A model generated the notes under the pieces. The model saw nothing but the letters and a program-made list of their open reading frames with translations. It made no database searches and was not told the DNA's origin. Both the position numbers and the translations under genes were made by a program. Below, piece after piece: positions 16,358 through 27,285 of a stretch of DNA of 64,000 bases. How positions within the stretch are numbered: the first letter of the stretch is position 1; each line of letters opens with the position of its first letter. Origin of the DNA: Myxococcales bacterium (GTDB taxonomy: Bacteria; Myxococcota_A; Polyangia; Polyangiales; Polyangiaceae); the NCBI GenBank assembly GCA_016703425.1, contig JADJCA010000001.1:682001-746000 (forward strand), in the 5' to 3' direction.

Positions 16358-18477
16358 CAGCCGGCCTCCTCACGGACGGCGATGATGCGGCGAAACCGCG
16401 CCACGAGGAGCCTAAGCGCGCGGTGCTCTGGCGCCGTCAGCTCGGCGTCGGCTTCGAGGATGCGCTTCGCGTCGCCCTCAATGCGCGTCAGCCAAGGCGG
16501 GCTTTCGCTCGCTCCGAGGTACCGTAGTCCCTCTTCGTCGCCCGATTGCCGCGTCCCCCAAAGGTCCCCTGCCCCGCGCAGCTCGAGGTCCATCCGTGCG
16601 ATGTCCTCCCCTCGGTCGAAGCGAACGAGAGCCTCGAGGCGCTCACGGGCGACGGCACCGAGCTCACTCTCGTGGACGAAAATCGCGCGGCCAGGCTTTT
16701 GGCCCCGGCCAACACGTCCGCGAAGCTGATGCAGCTGCGCCAAGCCGAACCGCTCGGCGCTCTCCACGATCATCAACGTCGCCGCTGGCACATCGACGCC
16801 AACCTCGACGACCGTGGTGCCGACGAGGACCCGCGCCTCGCCGCTGCGAAAGGCGCGCATCGCTTGGAGCTTCTTCGCGTGACCGAGGGCGCCGTGAACG
16901 AGCGCGACGGGCGTCGGCGAGAGCGCCTTGGACAGCTCCCCGGCGCGCTCGACAGCCGACGAGAGCTCGTCTTCGTCGTCCTCGCCGGTCTCCACGCGCG
17001 GACATACGACGAAGACTTGGTCGCCGTCGGCGACCGCTTCCTGGATGCGACGGACGAGCGCGCCCTTGTCTCGCTGCGGCGCCAGCTCGGTCACCACGGG
17101 AGGACGCCCTCGCGGCTTCTCCGCGAGCGTGGTGACCGGCAGATCGCCGCGGACCGCCAGCGCCAGCGTCCTCGGAATCGGCGTCGCGCTGAGCGTGAGG
17201 AGGTGGGGTCTTTGGCCTTTTTGCACGAGGGCCAACCGTTGCGCGACGCCGAGTCGGTGTTGTTCGTCGACAACGACGAGCCCCAACTTCGGCACCTCGA
17301 CGTCGCCTACGAGGAGCGCGTGAGTGCCCACGACGAGGTCGAGCTCGCCGGTCTTCAGCGCTTGAAGGACGCGACGGCGCTCTGCGGCCGCCGTTCCACC
17401 AAGGAGGACCGCGAAGCGCACGCCGAAGGCCCGCGCGATGGGCAAGCAAGAGTCGGCGTATTGCTCGGCGAGCACCGTCGTCGGCGCGAGGAGAGCGACC
17501 TGCGCGCCGGACCCGATGGCTTGCACCGCGGCAGCCAGCGCCACGGCGGTCTTGCCGGTTCCAACGTCGCCGAGGAGCAAGCGGCGCGAAGCGACGGGCG
17601 CGGCAAGATCCCGCGAGGTCACCTCGATGGCCCGCGCCTGGTCGCCGGTCATCGTGAACCCGAAGGCCTCCTCCAGAGCCTCCCGCGTCGGCGCCTTTGG
17701 CAACGCGACGCCGTCGTGCCCGGCCCGAGGATCGCCGGCGTGGCGCGCTTCGGCCCGCAGTCGGTCAAAGGCCCGCGTGAAGACTTCGACCCACGCGAGG
17801 CGCTCACGCATGCGCTCGGTGAACGCCAGCGGGGGCGGTCCTTCGGTGGGCCGATGAACGGCTTCGAGCAGGGCGGGCGCGCTGGGCATCCCCTCGCGCA
17901 CCGCGATCTCGACGGGCACCGGATCGGGCAGCGCTGGGAGCGCCGCGAGCGCCGTGGGGATCGCCTTGCGCAACGTCGCGGCGGGGATTCCGAACCGTGG
18001 ATAGCGGACGCGTACCGCGGGCAGCTCGCCCACGAGCAGGTCGGGGTGCACCATCCGCGGCGGCTTCGTGCCCTCGCGCGTGACCTTCCCCACGAGCACG
18101 ACCTCCGTCCCCTTGGCCGCGGCCTTGTGGACGCCGTGCGCGAAGAAGAACCACCAGGCGTGGAGCGTGGCCCCCTCGTCGCGGAGCACGACCCGCAGGG
18201 CGCGGCGACCGCGCATCGGCACGACGCTCAGCGAATCGACGATGCCGCGGACGGCACCACGAAACTCACCGGCGGCCGCGAGCGCCGCCGTCACCTCGCC
18301 TACGCTAGCCGGGGCGCGAAGGTCGTCGAAGCCAACGGGGATGGTCCAGACGAGGTCCGCGAGCGAGTGAATGCCTACGTCCGAGAGCGCCGCAGCGGCC
18401 GTCGGTCCGACGCCCGACAGCCTCGCTGGTGGGGACTCCCAGTCGAGCGGCGGTGCCTTCGCGCCTTTTCGGTCCAT
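16357..18477 (-). CDS. recG: ATP-dependent DNA helicase RecG
   Basis: 706 residues, the usual length. The N-terminal wedge/OB domain (residues 1-270) is followed by Walker A GDVGTGKT near residue 305, the DEQH box VVDEQHRLGV near 402, motif LTLSATPIPRTL, and helicase domain 2 with QLRGRVGRG. RecG reverses stalled replication forks and branch-migrates recombination intermediates (family knowledge). It lies between greA and the sulfatase-fold gene, all on the minus strand and closely spaced, so they probably share a transcript. Confidence 0.97.
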   Translation of the reverse strand: MDRKGAKAPPLDWESPPARLSGVGPTAAAALSDVGIHSLADLVWTIPVGFDDLRAPASVGEVTAALAAAGEFRGAVRGIVDSLSVVPMRGRRALRVVLRDEGATLHAWWFFFAHGVHKAAAKGTEVVLVGKVTREGTKPPRMVHPDLLVGELPAVRVRYPRFGIPAATLRKAIPTALAALPALPDPVPVEIAVREGMPSAPALLEAVHRPTEGPPPLAFTERMRERLAWVEVFTRAFDRLRAEARHAGDPRAGHDGVALPKAPTREALEEAFGFTMTGDQARAIEVTSRDLAAPVASRRLLLGDVGTGKTAVALAAAVQAIGSGAQVALLAPTTVLAEQYADSCLPIARAFGVRFAVLLGGTAAAERRRVLQALKTGELDLVVGTHALLVGDVEVPKLGLVVVDEQHRLGVAQRLALVQKGQRPHLLTLSATPIPRTLALAVRGDLPVTTLAEKPRGRPPVVTELAPQRDKGALVRRIQEAVADGDQVFVVCPRVETGEDDEDELSSAVERAGELSKALSPTPVALVHGALGHAKKLQAMRAFRSGEARVLVGTTVVEVGVDVPAATLMIVESAERFGLAQLHQLRGRVGRGQKPGRAIFVHESELGAVARERLEALVRFDRGEDIARMDLELRGAGDLWGTRQSGDEEGLRYLGASESPPWLTRIEGDAKRILEADAELTAPEHRALRLLVARFRRIIAVREEAG

Positions 18478-18501
18478 GTGGCGGCTCGAACCGAGCGGGG
18501 C

Positions 18502-18978
18502 CTACTTGAACTCGACGGCGAGGATCTCGTAGACGCGCGGCGCGCCGCCGCCGCCGGGAAGGCGCACTTCGTCGCCCGCTTCTTTCGTCAAGAGCGAGCG
18601 AGCCATAGGACTGAGGATGCTGATACGGCCGTGATCGACGTCGGCCTCGTCGGCGCCGACGATCTGGTACGCGACCTCTTCTTCCGTCTGGTTGTTCATC
18701 AGCCGCACGTGCGCACCGAAGGCGACGCGGGAGCCCGAGAGCTTCGAGGGATCGATGATTTCCGCGAGGGCGAGCTTGTTTTCGAGGTCCTTCACGCGGC
18801 CCTCGATGAACGACTGCTTCTCGCGCGCCGCGTGGTACTCGGCGTTTTCGCTGAGATCGCCATGCTCACGCGCCGTCGCGATCATCTGAATGACGCGAGG
18901 CCGCTCGACGCTGCGCAAATGGTTGAGCTCGTCGCGGAGACGCGAGTACCCTTGGGGGGTGATGGGGTTTTTCTCCAT
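18502..18978 (-). CDS. greA: Transcription elongation factor GreA
   Basis: 158 residues, full length. The N-terminal coiled coil has GDLSENAEYHAAREKQ, whose Asp and Glu at the tip enter the RNA polymerase secondary channel and trigger transcript cleavage. The C-terminal domain has GRISILSPMARSLL, a close match to the family GxIS-xxSPxGxALL pattern. It is followed after 24 bases by recG. Confidence 0.97.
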   Translation of the reverse strand: MEKNPITPQGYSRLRDELNHLRSVERPRVIQMIATAREHGDLSENAEYHAAREKQSFIEGRVKDLENKLALAEIIDPSKLSGSRVAFGAHVRLMNNQTEEEVAYQIVGADEADVDHGRISILSPMARSLLTKEAGDEVRLPGGGGAPRVYEILAVEFK

Positions 18979-19068
18979 CGCGATGCCGTTCTAGCACAGG
19001 TCGCTGGGCAATGACGGAGTCCTGAACGCCGCGCCTGCGCTCACGCTGGCTGGCACACGGAAGCAGCT

Positions 19069-19347
19069 ATGCCCATCACCGGCGACAACCCTGAACACGG
19101 CACACGCGTAGACCTCACACGCACCGACGACGCTGAGCTCACTTACACCGGTCGAATCGCCACCAACGATCGCTCGTTTTCCCTGCGAGTGACCGTCGCC
19201 GGCGACACCGTCGTTGCCGAGACGGACGGCGGGCCGGACCTCGCGGAGCGGGCCCGCCTCATCGTCCGCACGGCGCTAAAGCACGCCGCTGCCGACGGGT
19301 TGCCGCCTCCACGGCGTATCCAGCGCTGGCGTGACTCGCGCGACTGA
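19069..19347 (+). CDS. Conserved-looking small protein of unknown function
   Basis: 92 residues, soluble, mixed charge. Beta-rich N-terminal part (ELTYTGRIATNDRSFSLRVTV) and a helical C-terminal part (LAERARLIVRTALKHAAAD). No signal peptide, metal motif or known domain is recognisable. It is divergent from greA and 75 bases upstream of bamD. Codon use is like its neighbours (G/C in most third positions), which supports a real gene. Confidence 0.6.
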   Translation: MPITGDNPEHGTRVDLTRTDDAELTYTGRIATNDRSFSLRVTVAGDTVVAETDGGPDLAERARLIVRTALKHAAADGLPPPRRIQRWRDSRD

Positions 19348-19421
19348 CGCCCACGGACCACGAGGACGGCGGGAGCACGGCGACCACGACCCGGGGCCGG
19401 GAACGTGGTAAACGAGTCCCG

Positions 19422-20321
19422 ATGCGATTGGGCTCCCTGCTCTTCGTCTTCCCGTTGGTCCTCGCGCCGAGCCTCGCCTGCTTGGGCTGCGAGGCCACGC
19501 CCGCGGCGCGCACTTCGCTGAACTACACGGCCGACGCGAAGCGCGCCTACGACGAGGCGATGACGGACTTCCGGAGCAAGAACTGGCTCGAAGCCCAACA
19601 GGCGTTCCGCGAGCTCAAGCGAAAGTACAGCTACTCGCGGTTCGCGCGCCTCGCCGAGCTCCGCATCGCCGACGCCGATTTCGAGCAGGACAAGTTCGCC
19701 GAGGCCATCCGCGGCTACAAGCAGTTCGTGCACGATCACCGCGCCGACGTCGAAGAAGTCGAATACGCGCGCAGCAAGATCGCGGAAGCTCAATACAAGG
19801 AGATCGCCGACTCCTTCTTGCTCCCGGCGGTGGAAGAGCGCGACCAGGCCTCCGCCATCGAGGCGTTTCGAGAGCTGAAGACGTTCCTCCAAGACTACCC
19901 CGACGGCAAAGACAGCCGGCGCATCTGCGAGCTCTTGGAGGACGTGACCGTCAAGCTTGTAAGGCACGAGCTCTACGTGGCGCGCTTCTACCTCGTGCGT
20001 GACAACTTCGAGGGCGCCGTGGCGCGCCTCCAATACGCGCTCCGGAACTACGTGGGCACGTCTTGCTCGCTCTCCACCATGCGCGGTCCCAGAGCGAAGG
20101 CGACCGAGGTGCGCCCGGCCGCCGCGGTCAACGACGCACCGCCGCTCGAGTTCGGGCTCGCGCCCGATGCCCTCCTGCTCCTCGGCGAGACCTACCTCAA
20201 GATGCACCGCTACCCGGAGGCGCGTGCAGCGTTCCAGGCCATCGTCGCTGGCTTCGGGGCCAGCGCCCTCATCGTGCCTGCGCGCCGCTACCTCGACTTG
20301 ATGACCACGCAGGGCGTCTAG
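19422..20321 (+). CDS. bamD: Outer-membrane assembly lipoprotein BamD
   Basis: 299 residues. The signal peptide and lipobox (ACLGC near residue 22) are followed by tetratricopeptide helices: AKRAYDEAMTDFRSKNWLEAQQAF, FEQDKFAEAIRGYKQFV, DQASAIEAFRELKTFLQDYPD. This is the BamD/ComL layout; BamD links BamA to the rest of the beta-barrel assembly machine at the inner face of the outer membrane. An insert of about 35 residues before the last TPR (SLSTMRGPRAKATEVRPAAA) is unusual. One base separates its stop from the start of the following regulator gene. Confidence 0.88.
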   Translation: MRLGSLLFVFPLVLAPSLACLGCEATPAARTSLNYTADAKRAYDEAMTDFRSKNWLEAQQAFRELKRKYSYSRFARLAELRIADADFEQDKFAEAIRGYKQFVHDHRADVEEVEYARSKIAEAQYKEIADSFLLPAVEERDQASAIEAFRELKTFLQDYPDGKDSRRICELLEDVTVKLVRHELYVARFYLVRDNFEGAVARLQYALRNYVGTSCSLSTMRGPRAKATEVRPAAAVNDAPPLEFGLAPDALLLLGETYLKMHRYPEARAAFQAIVAGFGASALIVPARRYLDLMTTQGV

Positions 20322-20322
20322 C

Positions 20323-21800
<1,478 letters not shown>

Positions 21801-21836
21801 GGCACTATTCTGCGGACGAACTTCTGACTCACCAAA

Positions 21837-23093
21837 TCAGCGTGACTCCGACGGAGCGGTTCGGCGCTGCTCCTCGACGCGCTCTCGGACGACGACGAAG
21901 GTCGCCACGCCGACGAGCATGGCGATGGCGAGGATGAGCACCATGTTGCCGCGCCACTCGTTCTTCTTCCGCGTCTGCCGCGACGCTGAGCTTGGCGCAG
22001 CGGCGGGCGCCGCCGAGTACCCGGCGCGCTGTGGGCGGTCCGCCGCCAAGAGCACGCGGCGGCTCGACGGGACGGAGACGTCGCGATAGCTGCCCGACGG
22101 CACGGGCCGAAGCGCGTCGCCGAGCTTGGGCTTGCGCCCCGCCAGCGCGCGGCGCACGTCGCCGAGCATGGCGTAGGCGCTGCCGTAGCGTCGCTCGGGC
22201 TCCGTCTGGAGCGCGTGGTCGAGGATCAACGCAACCGGATCGCTCGCCTCCGGGGCGACCTCGCGAAGGGGCACCGGCTCACGCGTCGCCAGCTCGGCGC
22301 GTGAGGTGTCGGAGCCGCGCGGGAACTTGCCTGACAAGGCGAAATACGCGCACGCGGCGACGGCCCAGACGTCGGTTTGCTCCGTGGCAGCCTCGGGAGG
22401 CAGCGAGCAACGCTCCGGCGCCGCGAAGGGACCAACGCGCAGGTCGGCGAGCGCGTCACGGGTGTCGGAGCCGCCCAGGAGGCTCCCCGGCGGCGTCGCA
22501 AAGTCGACCAACCGCACCGACCCCCTCGCCGTGACGAGGACGTTCGCGGGACCGATGGCGCCGTGGACGACGCCGTGGGCGTGCGCGATCTCGAGCGCAT
22601 CCAAGAGCTGCTCCATCAATCGGAGCACCTTCGCCTCGGGCATGCCCGGAGAGCCCTCGGCGCGGAGCTCCTCGAGCGCTGTCGCGAGGCTGCGCGTCTC
22701 AACAAAGTTGCGGATGACGTACGGGACTCCGTCGTCGTCGGCGCCGTCGGAGGTGACCGGCACGACGCGCGGATGACGGAAGCGATTGGCGGCGTAAGCG
22801 CTGCGAAGAAATTGGCTCCGCGCCCGCTCGCTCCGTGCGGCTTCGCCGGTGAGGATACGCATGACGCCGCGCTCGCCGCTGTCCTTGTCGCCGTGGATGA
22901 CCTCGTAAGCAGAGGAGAGCGGCCCCACGCCGAGAAGCTTCACGAGGCGCCACCCCTTGATGCGGCTGCCGACGCGGCGTCGCGCAGCCTCCTCCCGCAC
23001 CGTCTGCGCCTGCGTCAGGATCGGCTCCGCAGGTGTGTCGACGCGGAGCTTCACCGAGAGGGGGCTCGTTTCCGGACTACCTTCCGAGCTCAT
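21837..23093 (-). CDS. Ser/Thr protein pseudokinase with C-terminal membrane helix
   Basis: 418 residues with a protein-kinase fold, but the catalytic signatures are lost. The catalytic loop HRDxxPxN reads HGAIGPAN, the DFG triad reads DFA, and the VAxK lysine position reads GVMRIL (Arg). The later lobes are well preserved (FAAPERC for APE, TDVWAVAACAYFALSGKFP). A single helix (NMVLILAIAMLVGVATFVVV) near residue 390 anchors it, with a short tail outside. Intact reading frame and typical codon use argue that the protein is maintained as a scaffold or ATP-independent regulator. It lies 60 bases downstream of dut on the same strand. Confidence 0.85.
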   Translation of the reverse strand: MSSEGSPETSPLSVKLRVDTPAEPILTQAQTVREEAARRRVGSRIKGWRLVKLLGVGPLSSAYEVIHGDKDSGERGVMRILTGEAARSERARSQFLRSAYAANRFRHPRVVPVTSDGADDDGVPYVIRNFVETRSLATALEELRAEGSPGMPEAKVLRLMEQLLDALEIAHAHGVVHGAIGPANVLVTARGSVRLVDFATPPGSLLGGSDTRDALADLRVGPFAAPERCSLPPEAATEQTDVWAVAACAYFALSGKFPRGSDTSRAELATREPVPLREVAPEASDPVALILDHALQTEPERRYGSAYAMLGDVRRALAGRKPKLGDALRPVPSGSYRDVSVPSSRRVLLAADRPQRAGYSAAPAAAPSSASRQTRKKNEWRGNMVLILAIAMLVGVATFVVVRERVEEQRRTAPSESR

Positions 23094-23153
23094 CGGTCCT
23101 CTTCATAGCGAGCGGCCAAAGGACGCGTGCGTGTGGGTAGCGGGCACGAGGCG

Positions 23154-23606
23154 TCATCGCGACCCGGTCGAGCCATAGCCGCCGCGACCTCGAACCGTGG
23201 CTTCGAGGTCGGCGACGAGCACGAGTTGCGCCGTCGCGACGGGGGCGATGACGAGTTGAGCGATGCGGGCGAGCGGCTCCAACGTCACCTTCTTCTTGCC
23301 GAGGTTCACGAGCAGGACCTTCACTTCGCCGCGATAGTCGGAGTCGATGGTGCCAGGCGTGTTGACGACGGTGAGGCCGTGCTTGAGCGCGAGGCCCGAG
23401 CGTGGTCTCACTTGGCCTTCAAACTTCGGCGGGATCGCGAACGCCAAGCCCGTGGCAACGAGCACGCGATCCAGCGGCTTCACCTCGATGGGCCCCTCGA
23501 TGGCGGCGTGGAGGTCCATGCCTGCGGCACCCGGCGTTTGATACTTGGGCATCGGAACCGCGACCGGGCCAACGCAACTCACGGCAATGCAGACATCGGG
23601 AATCAT
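23154..23606 (-). CDS. dut: Deoxyuridine 5'-triphosphate nucleotidohydrolase
   Basis: 150 residues from ATG 23606, the usual trimeric dUTPase length. Motifs in order: GAAGMDLHA, RPRSGLALKHGL, NTPGTIDSDYRGE with the catalytic Asp, LARIAQLVIAP, and the C-terminal GRGGYGSTG arm that closes over the phosphates. It hydrolyses dUTP to dUMP and pyrophosphate, preventing uracil misincorporation. An upstream in-frame extension to 23657 has no family resemblance. It is divergent from the kinase gene that starts at 23699. Confidence 0.96.
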   Translation of the reverse strand: MIPDVCIAVSCVGPVAVPMPKYQTPGAAGMDLHAAIEGPIEVKPLDRVLVATGLAFAIPPKFEGQVRPRSGLALKHGLTVVNTPGTIDSDYRGEVKVLLVNLGKKKVTLEPLARIAQLVIAPVATAQLVLVADLEATVRGRGGYGSTGSR

Positions 23607-23698
23607 GGGCGGAAGTCCTGCTGAGGATAGAACACCTTGTGGGATTGCCCTGAGCAAAAGATCGGCCTCCCGGTAGGCATCTGGTAGACTCTCACATC

Positions 23699-25195
23699 GT
23701 GGCGGCGAAGGCTCCCTCGGCGGCCGCGCGCATGCTGGGCCAATACGCGGTCTACGGCGAGCTCGCCGCAGGCGGCATGGCGACCATTCATTTTGGCCGA
23801 CTCGCGACGCCCGACGGGCACACGCGGACGGTGGCCATCAAGCGGCTTCACCCGCAGTTCGCGAAGGACGCGGAATTCCGCACGATGTTTCTCGATGAGG
23901 CGCGCGTCGCGGTGCATGTCGCGCACCCCAACGTCGTCACCACCCTCGACGTCGTGGGGATGGAGACGGAGCTCTTCCTGGTCATGGAGTACGTCGTCGG
24001 CGAATCGCTCTCGAAGCTGATCCGCCAGACGCGGGAGAAGAAGAAGGTCATCCCCCCTGCGATTGCGGCTGCCGTTATGGCGGGCGCCATGCGTGGGCTG
24101 CACGCGGCGCACACGGCGCACGACGTCAACGGACAGCCGCTGCAGATCGTGCATCGCGACATCTCGCCGCAGAACATCCTCGTAGGCGTCGACGGCGTCG
24201 CGCGGGTGCTCGACTTCGGCGTCGCCAAGGCGGTAGGCCGCGCGCAGCAGACACGCGAGGGCCAACTCAAGGGCAAGATCGCGTACATGGCGCCGGAGCA
24301 ACTGAACGGCGTCGTGAGTCCGCGCACGGACATCTACGCGGCGGGCGTCACGCTGTGGGAAGCGCTGACGGCAAAGCGCCTCTTCAATGCCGACAACGAA
24401 GCGGCCATCTTGGGCAAGATCTTGAGCGGCAAGGTAGAGCCGCCGAGCGCTCACGCGGGGCTTGGGCCGTCGACCGATCGGGCCACGCGCGACCTCTGGG
24501 AAAAGCTCGACGCCATCGCGCTTCGCGCCCTTTCGCGCGACGAAAACCATCGGTACTTCTCCGCTGCCGAGATGGCCGAGGCACTCGAGCGGTTGCCGCT
24601 CGCAGGCCCGCAAGAGATCGGGCGATTCGTCGAGAAGACGGCGCACGATGGCCTCCGGCGTCGCAGCGCCATCCTGAGCGCCATCGAGAAGAACGACGTG
24701 CCCTTCGGTCGCGCTTCGCGCTCGACAGAGGCGCTCGAATCGGCGAGCTACCCCGGCGCCGTGTCGTCGCGCTCGAATCCCAGCGGGACGCCGCCGGCGA
24801 TTGAACGAAGCCAATTCGCGCGGGCTTCCGCTACTGCCGACCCCTCGCGGATGAAGCCGCTGCTTCTCGTGGCGGGCGTGCTCGCGCTGGGGATCCTTTT
24901 CGCTGCCGTTGGCGCCGCCGTCGCCGTCAAGACGAACGGTCCACCGAAACCGCCCTCAATCCCTCCTGCGCAGGCCGTCGAGCCGCCGCTCCGCGCGCCC
25001 GAGGCCCCTGCCCCTCTGCCCTCGGCGTTGGCGCCATCGCCCTCGCCGAAGGCCGACGAGGCGATCGAGATCATCCCGAACAACGCGCCGGCGGCGCCGG
25101 GCACGCCACGCGACCCGCGGCCGCGGAAGCCGAAGTGCGAGCCGAGCTACGTCGACGCCAACGGTCACAAGCAATACCGACCTGAGTGCCTCTGA
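23699..25195 (+). CDS. PknB-type Ser/Thr protein kinase, membrane anchored
   Basis: 498 residues from GTG 23699. Kinase domain in residues about 15-280 with a glycine loop (GELAAGGMATIHFG), catalytic lysine (TVAIKRL), HRDISPQN, DFGVAK and MAPEQ, so it should be active. A Ser-rich juxtamembrane segment leads to one helix (LLLVAGVLALGILFAAVGAAVAV, about 390-412) and a Pro/Ala-rich extracytoplasmic tail ending in a Lys/Cys patch; no PASTA repeats. A TAGACT hexamer ends only eight bases before GTG and no Shine-Dalgarno is evident, so a leaderless transcript is possible. guaA follows closely downstream. Confidence 0.93.
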   Translation: MAAKAPSAAARMLGQYAVYGELAAGGMATIHFGRLATPDGHTRTVAIKRLHPQFAKDAEFRTMFLDEARVAVHVAHPNVVTTLDVVGMETELFLVMEYVVGESLSKLIRQTREKKKVIPPAIAAAVMAGAMRGLHAAHTAHDVNGQPLQIVHRDISPQNILVGVDGVARVLDFGVAKAVGRAQQTREGQLKGKIAYMAPEQLNGVVSPRTDIYAAGVTLWEALTAKRLFNADNEAAILGKILSGKVEPPSAHAGLGPSTDRATRDLWEKLDAIALRALSRDENHRYFSAAEMAEALERLPLAGPQEIGRFVEKTAHDGLRRRSAILSAIEKNDVPFGRASRSTEALESASYPGAVSSRSNPSGTPPAIERSQFARASATADPSRMKPLLLVAGVLALGILFAAVGAAVAVKTNGPPKPPSIPPAQAVEPPLRAPEAPAPLPSALAPSPSPKADEAIEIIPNNAPAAPGTPRDPRPRKPKCEPSYVDANGHKQYRPECL

Positions 25196-25242
25196 CCCCG
25201 CCGCCTCTGGCGGCGGAGAGGCAAGAGGAGTATCCGCGCATC

Positions 25243-26790
25243 ATGACGCGCGAGCTTGTCCTCGTCCTCGACTTCGGCTCCCAGACCACGCAGCTCATCG
25301 CGAGGCGGATCCGCGAGCAACACGTCTACTGCGAAGTGTTGCCCTGCACGACACCGTTTTCGACCATCGAAAAGCTCGCGCCGCGGGCCATCGTCCTCTC
25401 GGGCGGGCCCGCGAGCGTCTACGACGACGGCGCCCCCACAATCGACAAGCGCATCGTCGAACTCGGCGTCCCGGTGCTGGGCATCTGCTACGGCCTCCAG
25501 CTCCTCTCCCACGTCTTGGGCGGCAAGGTCGAGCGCGCGGAGGCCCGCGAGTTCGGCTCGGCGCGCGTCACCGTCGCGAAGTCGGAAGGCATCTTCCATC
25601 GCTTCCGCGGAAGCGATGCGCTCGACGTCTGGATGTCTCACGGCGATCGCATTGCCACGCTGCCGCCGGGCTTTCACAACCTCGGCGAATCGGACAACAC
25701 GCCGCACTGCGCCGTCGCGTGGCCGGAGCGCCGCGTCTACGGCGTGCAGTTTCACCCCGAGGTGGTGCACACGCCTCGGGGCAGTGACCTCATCGCTGCG
25801 TTCCTCTTCGACGTCGCCAAACTATCGCCCACGTGGACGCCGGGCTCGTGGACGGAAGACGCGATCGCCGCCGTTGCCAAGCGCGTCGCCCCCAACGAAC
25901 ACGCGATCTGCGGGCTCTCGGGCGGCGTCGACTCTTCCGTCGCGGCGGTCCTCTGTCACCGAGCCCTCGGCAACCGCCTCACATGCATCTTCGTCGACAA
26001 CGGTCTCCTGCGCGAAGGCGAAGCGGAAGACGTCGTGGCCACCTTCCGCGAGAACTTTCACCTCAAGCTCATCGCCGTCGATGCGCGGGAGCGGTTCTTG
26101 TCCGCGCTGCGAGGCGTCACCGATCCAGAACAGAAGCGCAAGGTCATTGGCCGCGTCTTCATCGAGGTCTTCGAGGACGAAGCGCGCAAGGTCGAGGGCG
26201 CCAAGTACCTCATTCAAGGCACGCTCTATCCCGACGTCATCGAGAGCGTCTCCTTCAAGGGCCCGAGCGTCGTCATCAAGAGTCACCACAACGTCGGAGG
26301 CTTGCCGGAGCGCATGAACCTGTCGCTCATCGAGCCGCTGCGCGAGCTCTTCAAGGATGAGGTTCGCGCCGCCGGCGAGACGTTGGGCATCGCCCACGAC
26401 TTGCTCTATCGGCATCCCTTCCCGGGCCCCGGCCTCGCCATTCGCTGCCTCGGCGAGGTGACCGAGGAGCGCCTCAAGGTGCTGCGCGCGGCCGACGCCA
26501 TCGTCACCGGCGAGATCAAGAAGGCCGGCGAATACGAGCGCATCTGGCAGGCCTTCTGCGTTCTGCTTCCCGTTCGCTCCGTCGGGGTCATGGGCGATGG
26601 CCGCACCTACGAAGAGACGTGCGCCGTACGGGCCGTGACGTCGGTCGATGGCATGACGGCAGACTGGGCTCCGATGCCCTACGACCTCTTGGGACGCATC
26701 TCGAATCGCATCATCAACGAGGTGCGCGGCATCAACCGGGTCGTCTACGACATCTCGTCGAAGCCGCCCGCCACCATCGAGTGGGAGTGA
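25243..26790 (+). CDS. guaA: GMP synthase (glutamine-hydrolysing)
   Basis: 515 residues. Class-I glutamine amidotransferase domain with nucleophile Cys in LGICYGLQLL near residue 82 and the His/Glu pair in QFHPEV. The ATP pyrophosphatase motif GLSGGVDSS is near residue 225, and a C-terminal dimerisation domain ends in PPATIEWE, the typical GuaA terminus. It converts XMP to GMP. ATG 25243 was chosen because MTRELVLVLDFGSQ is the family start and GAGGAG lies upstream; longer in-frame starts at 25186 overlap the kinase gene. The stop overlaps the following lipoprotein start (GTGA). Confidence 0.97.
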   Translation: MTRELVLVLDFGSQTTQLIARRIREQHVYCEVLPCTTPFSTIEKLAPRAIVLSGGPASVYDDGAPTIDKRIVELGVPVLGICYGLQLLSHVLGGKVERAEAREFGSARVTVAKSEGIFHRFRGSDALDVWMSHGDRIATLPPGFHNLGESDNTPHCAVAWPERRVYGVQFHPEVVHTPRGSDLIAAFLFDVAKLSPTWTPGSWTEDAIAAVAKRVAPNEHAICGLSGGVDSSVAAVLCHRALGNRLTCIFVDNGLLREGEAEDVVATFRENFHLKLIAVDARERFLSALRGVTDPEQKRKVIGRVFIEVFEDEARKVEGAKYLIQGTLYPDVIESVSFKGPSVVIKSHHNVGGLPERMNLSLIEPLRELFKDEVRAAGETLGIAHDLLYRHPFPGPGLAIRCLGEVTEERLKVLRAADAIVTGEIKKAGEYERIWQAFCVLLPVRSVGVMGDGRTYEETCAVRAVTSVDGMTADWAPMPYDLLGRISNRIINEVRGINRVVYDISSKPPATIEWE

Positions 26791-27128
26791 CGCCCGTGTG
26801 GCCCAAGCCCGCATCGCGGCGCCTTCGCCACGGCCCCCTCTCCTTGTTGGCCTTGACCGCGGTTGTTGCGGCCTGCGGCGGCGCGCAAGCGCCCGCGGCG
26901 AAGCTCATCTCGTACCGCCTGGTTGGCGAGCCCGCCAAAGCGACGGTGACCATCGACGATCAACCCATCGGTCCCCTCGAGATGGTGGCGCGGCGGGGCA
27001 TCGCGCTGCCGGCAGGCGCGCATCGCATCACCGTCGAGGCGCCCGGCTACCTGCCTTGGGACCGCCTCGTCGACGCATCGACGGGCCCCGTCAAGCTTGA
27101 GGTGAAGCTCGTGCCGGTTCCGGAATAG
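26787..27128 (+). CDS. Small PEGA-domain lipoprotein
   Basis: 113 residues. The signal sequence ends in a lipobox (AVVAAC). The mature part is one PEGA-like beta domain: AKATVTIDDQPIGPLEMVAR, then LPAGAHRITVEAPGYLPWDRLV. PEGA domains are surface carbohydrate- or protein-interaction modules that are especially common in myxobacteria. GTG 26787 overlaps the guaA stop (GTGA), with GGGA just upstream; GTG 26796 is the alternative start. Confidence 0.75.
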   Translation: MTPVWPKPASRRLRHGPLSLLALTAVVAACGGAQAPAAKLISYRLVGEPAKATVTIDDQPIGPLEMVARRGIALPAGAHRITVEAPGYLPWDRLVDASTGPVKLEVKLVPVPE

Positions 27129-27285
27129 CCCATCGATCCCCCGGCGCGCGGCGCTGGGCTGGCCCTTTTTGCCGATTCCTGGCGTCGCAAGGTCAGTGGC
27201 CCTTGCATTTCCCGACAAAACGCCCTACGTCTGCACCCCCTTTGGAAGCGCGCTGGCGCGTTTCGGCCCGTTGGAGTCCGTTCAC

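Noticed and set aside
16546..19014. 822-codon open frame on the plus strand
   Set aside because: It runs antisense to recG and greA, both unmistakable.
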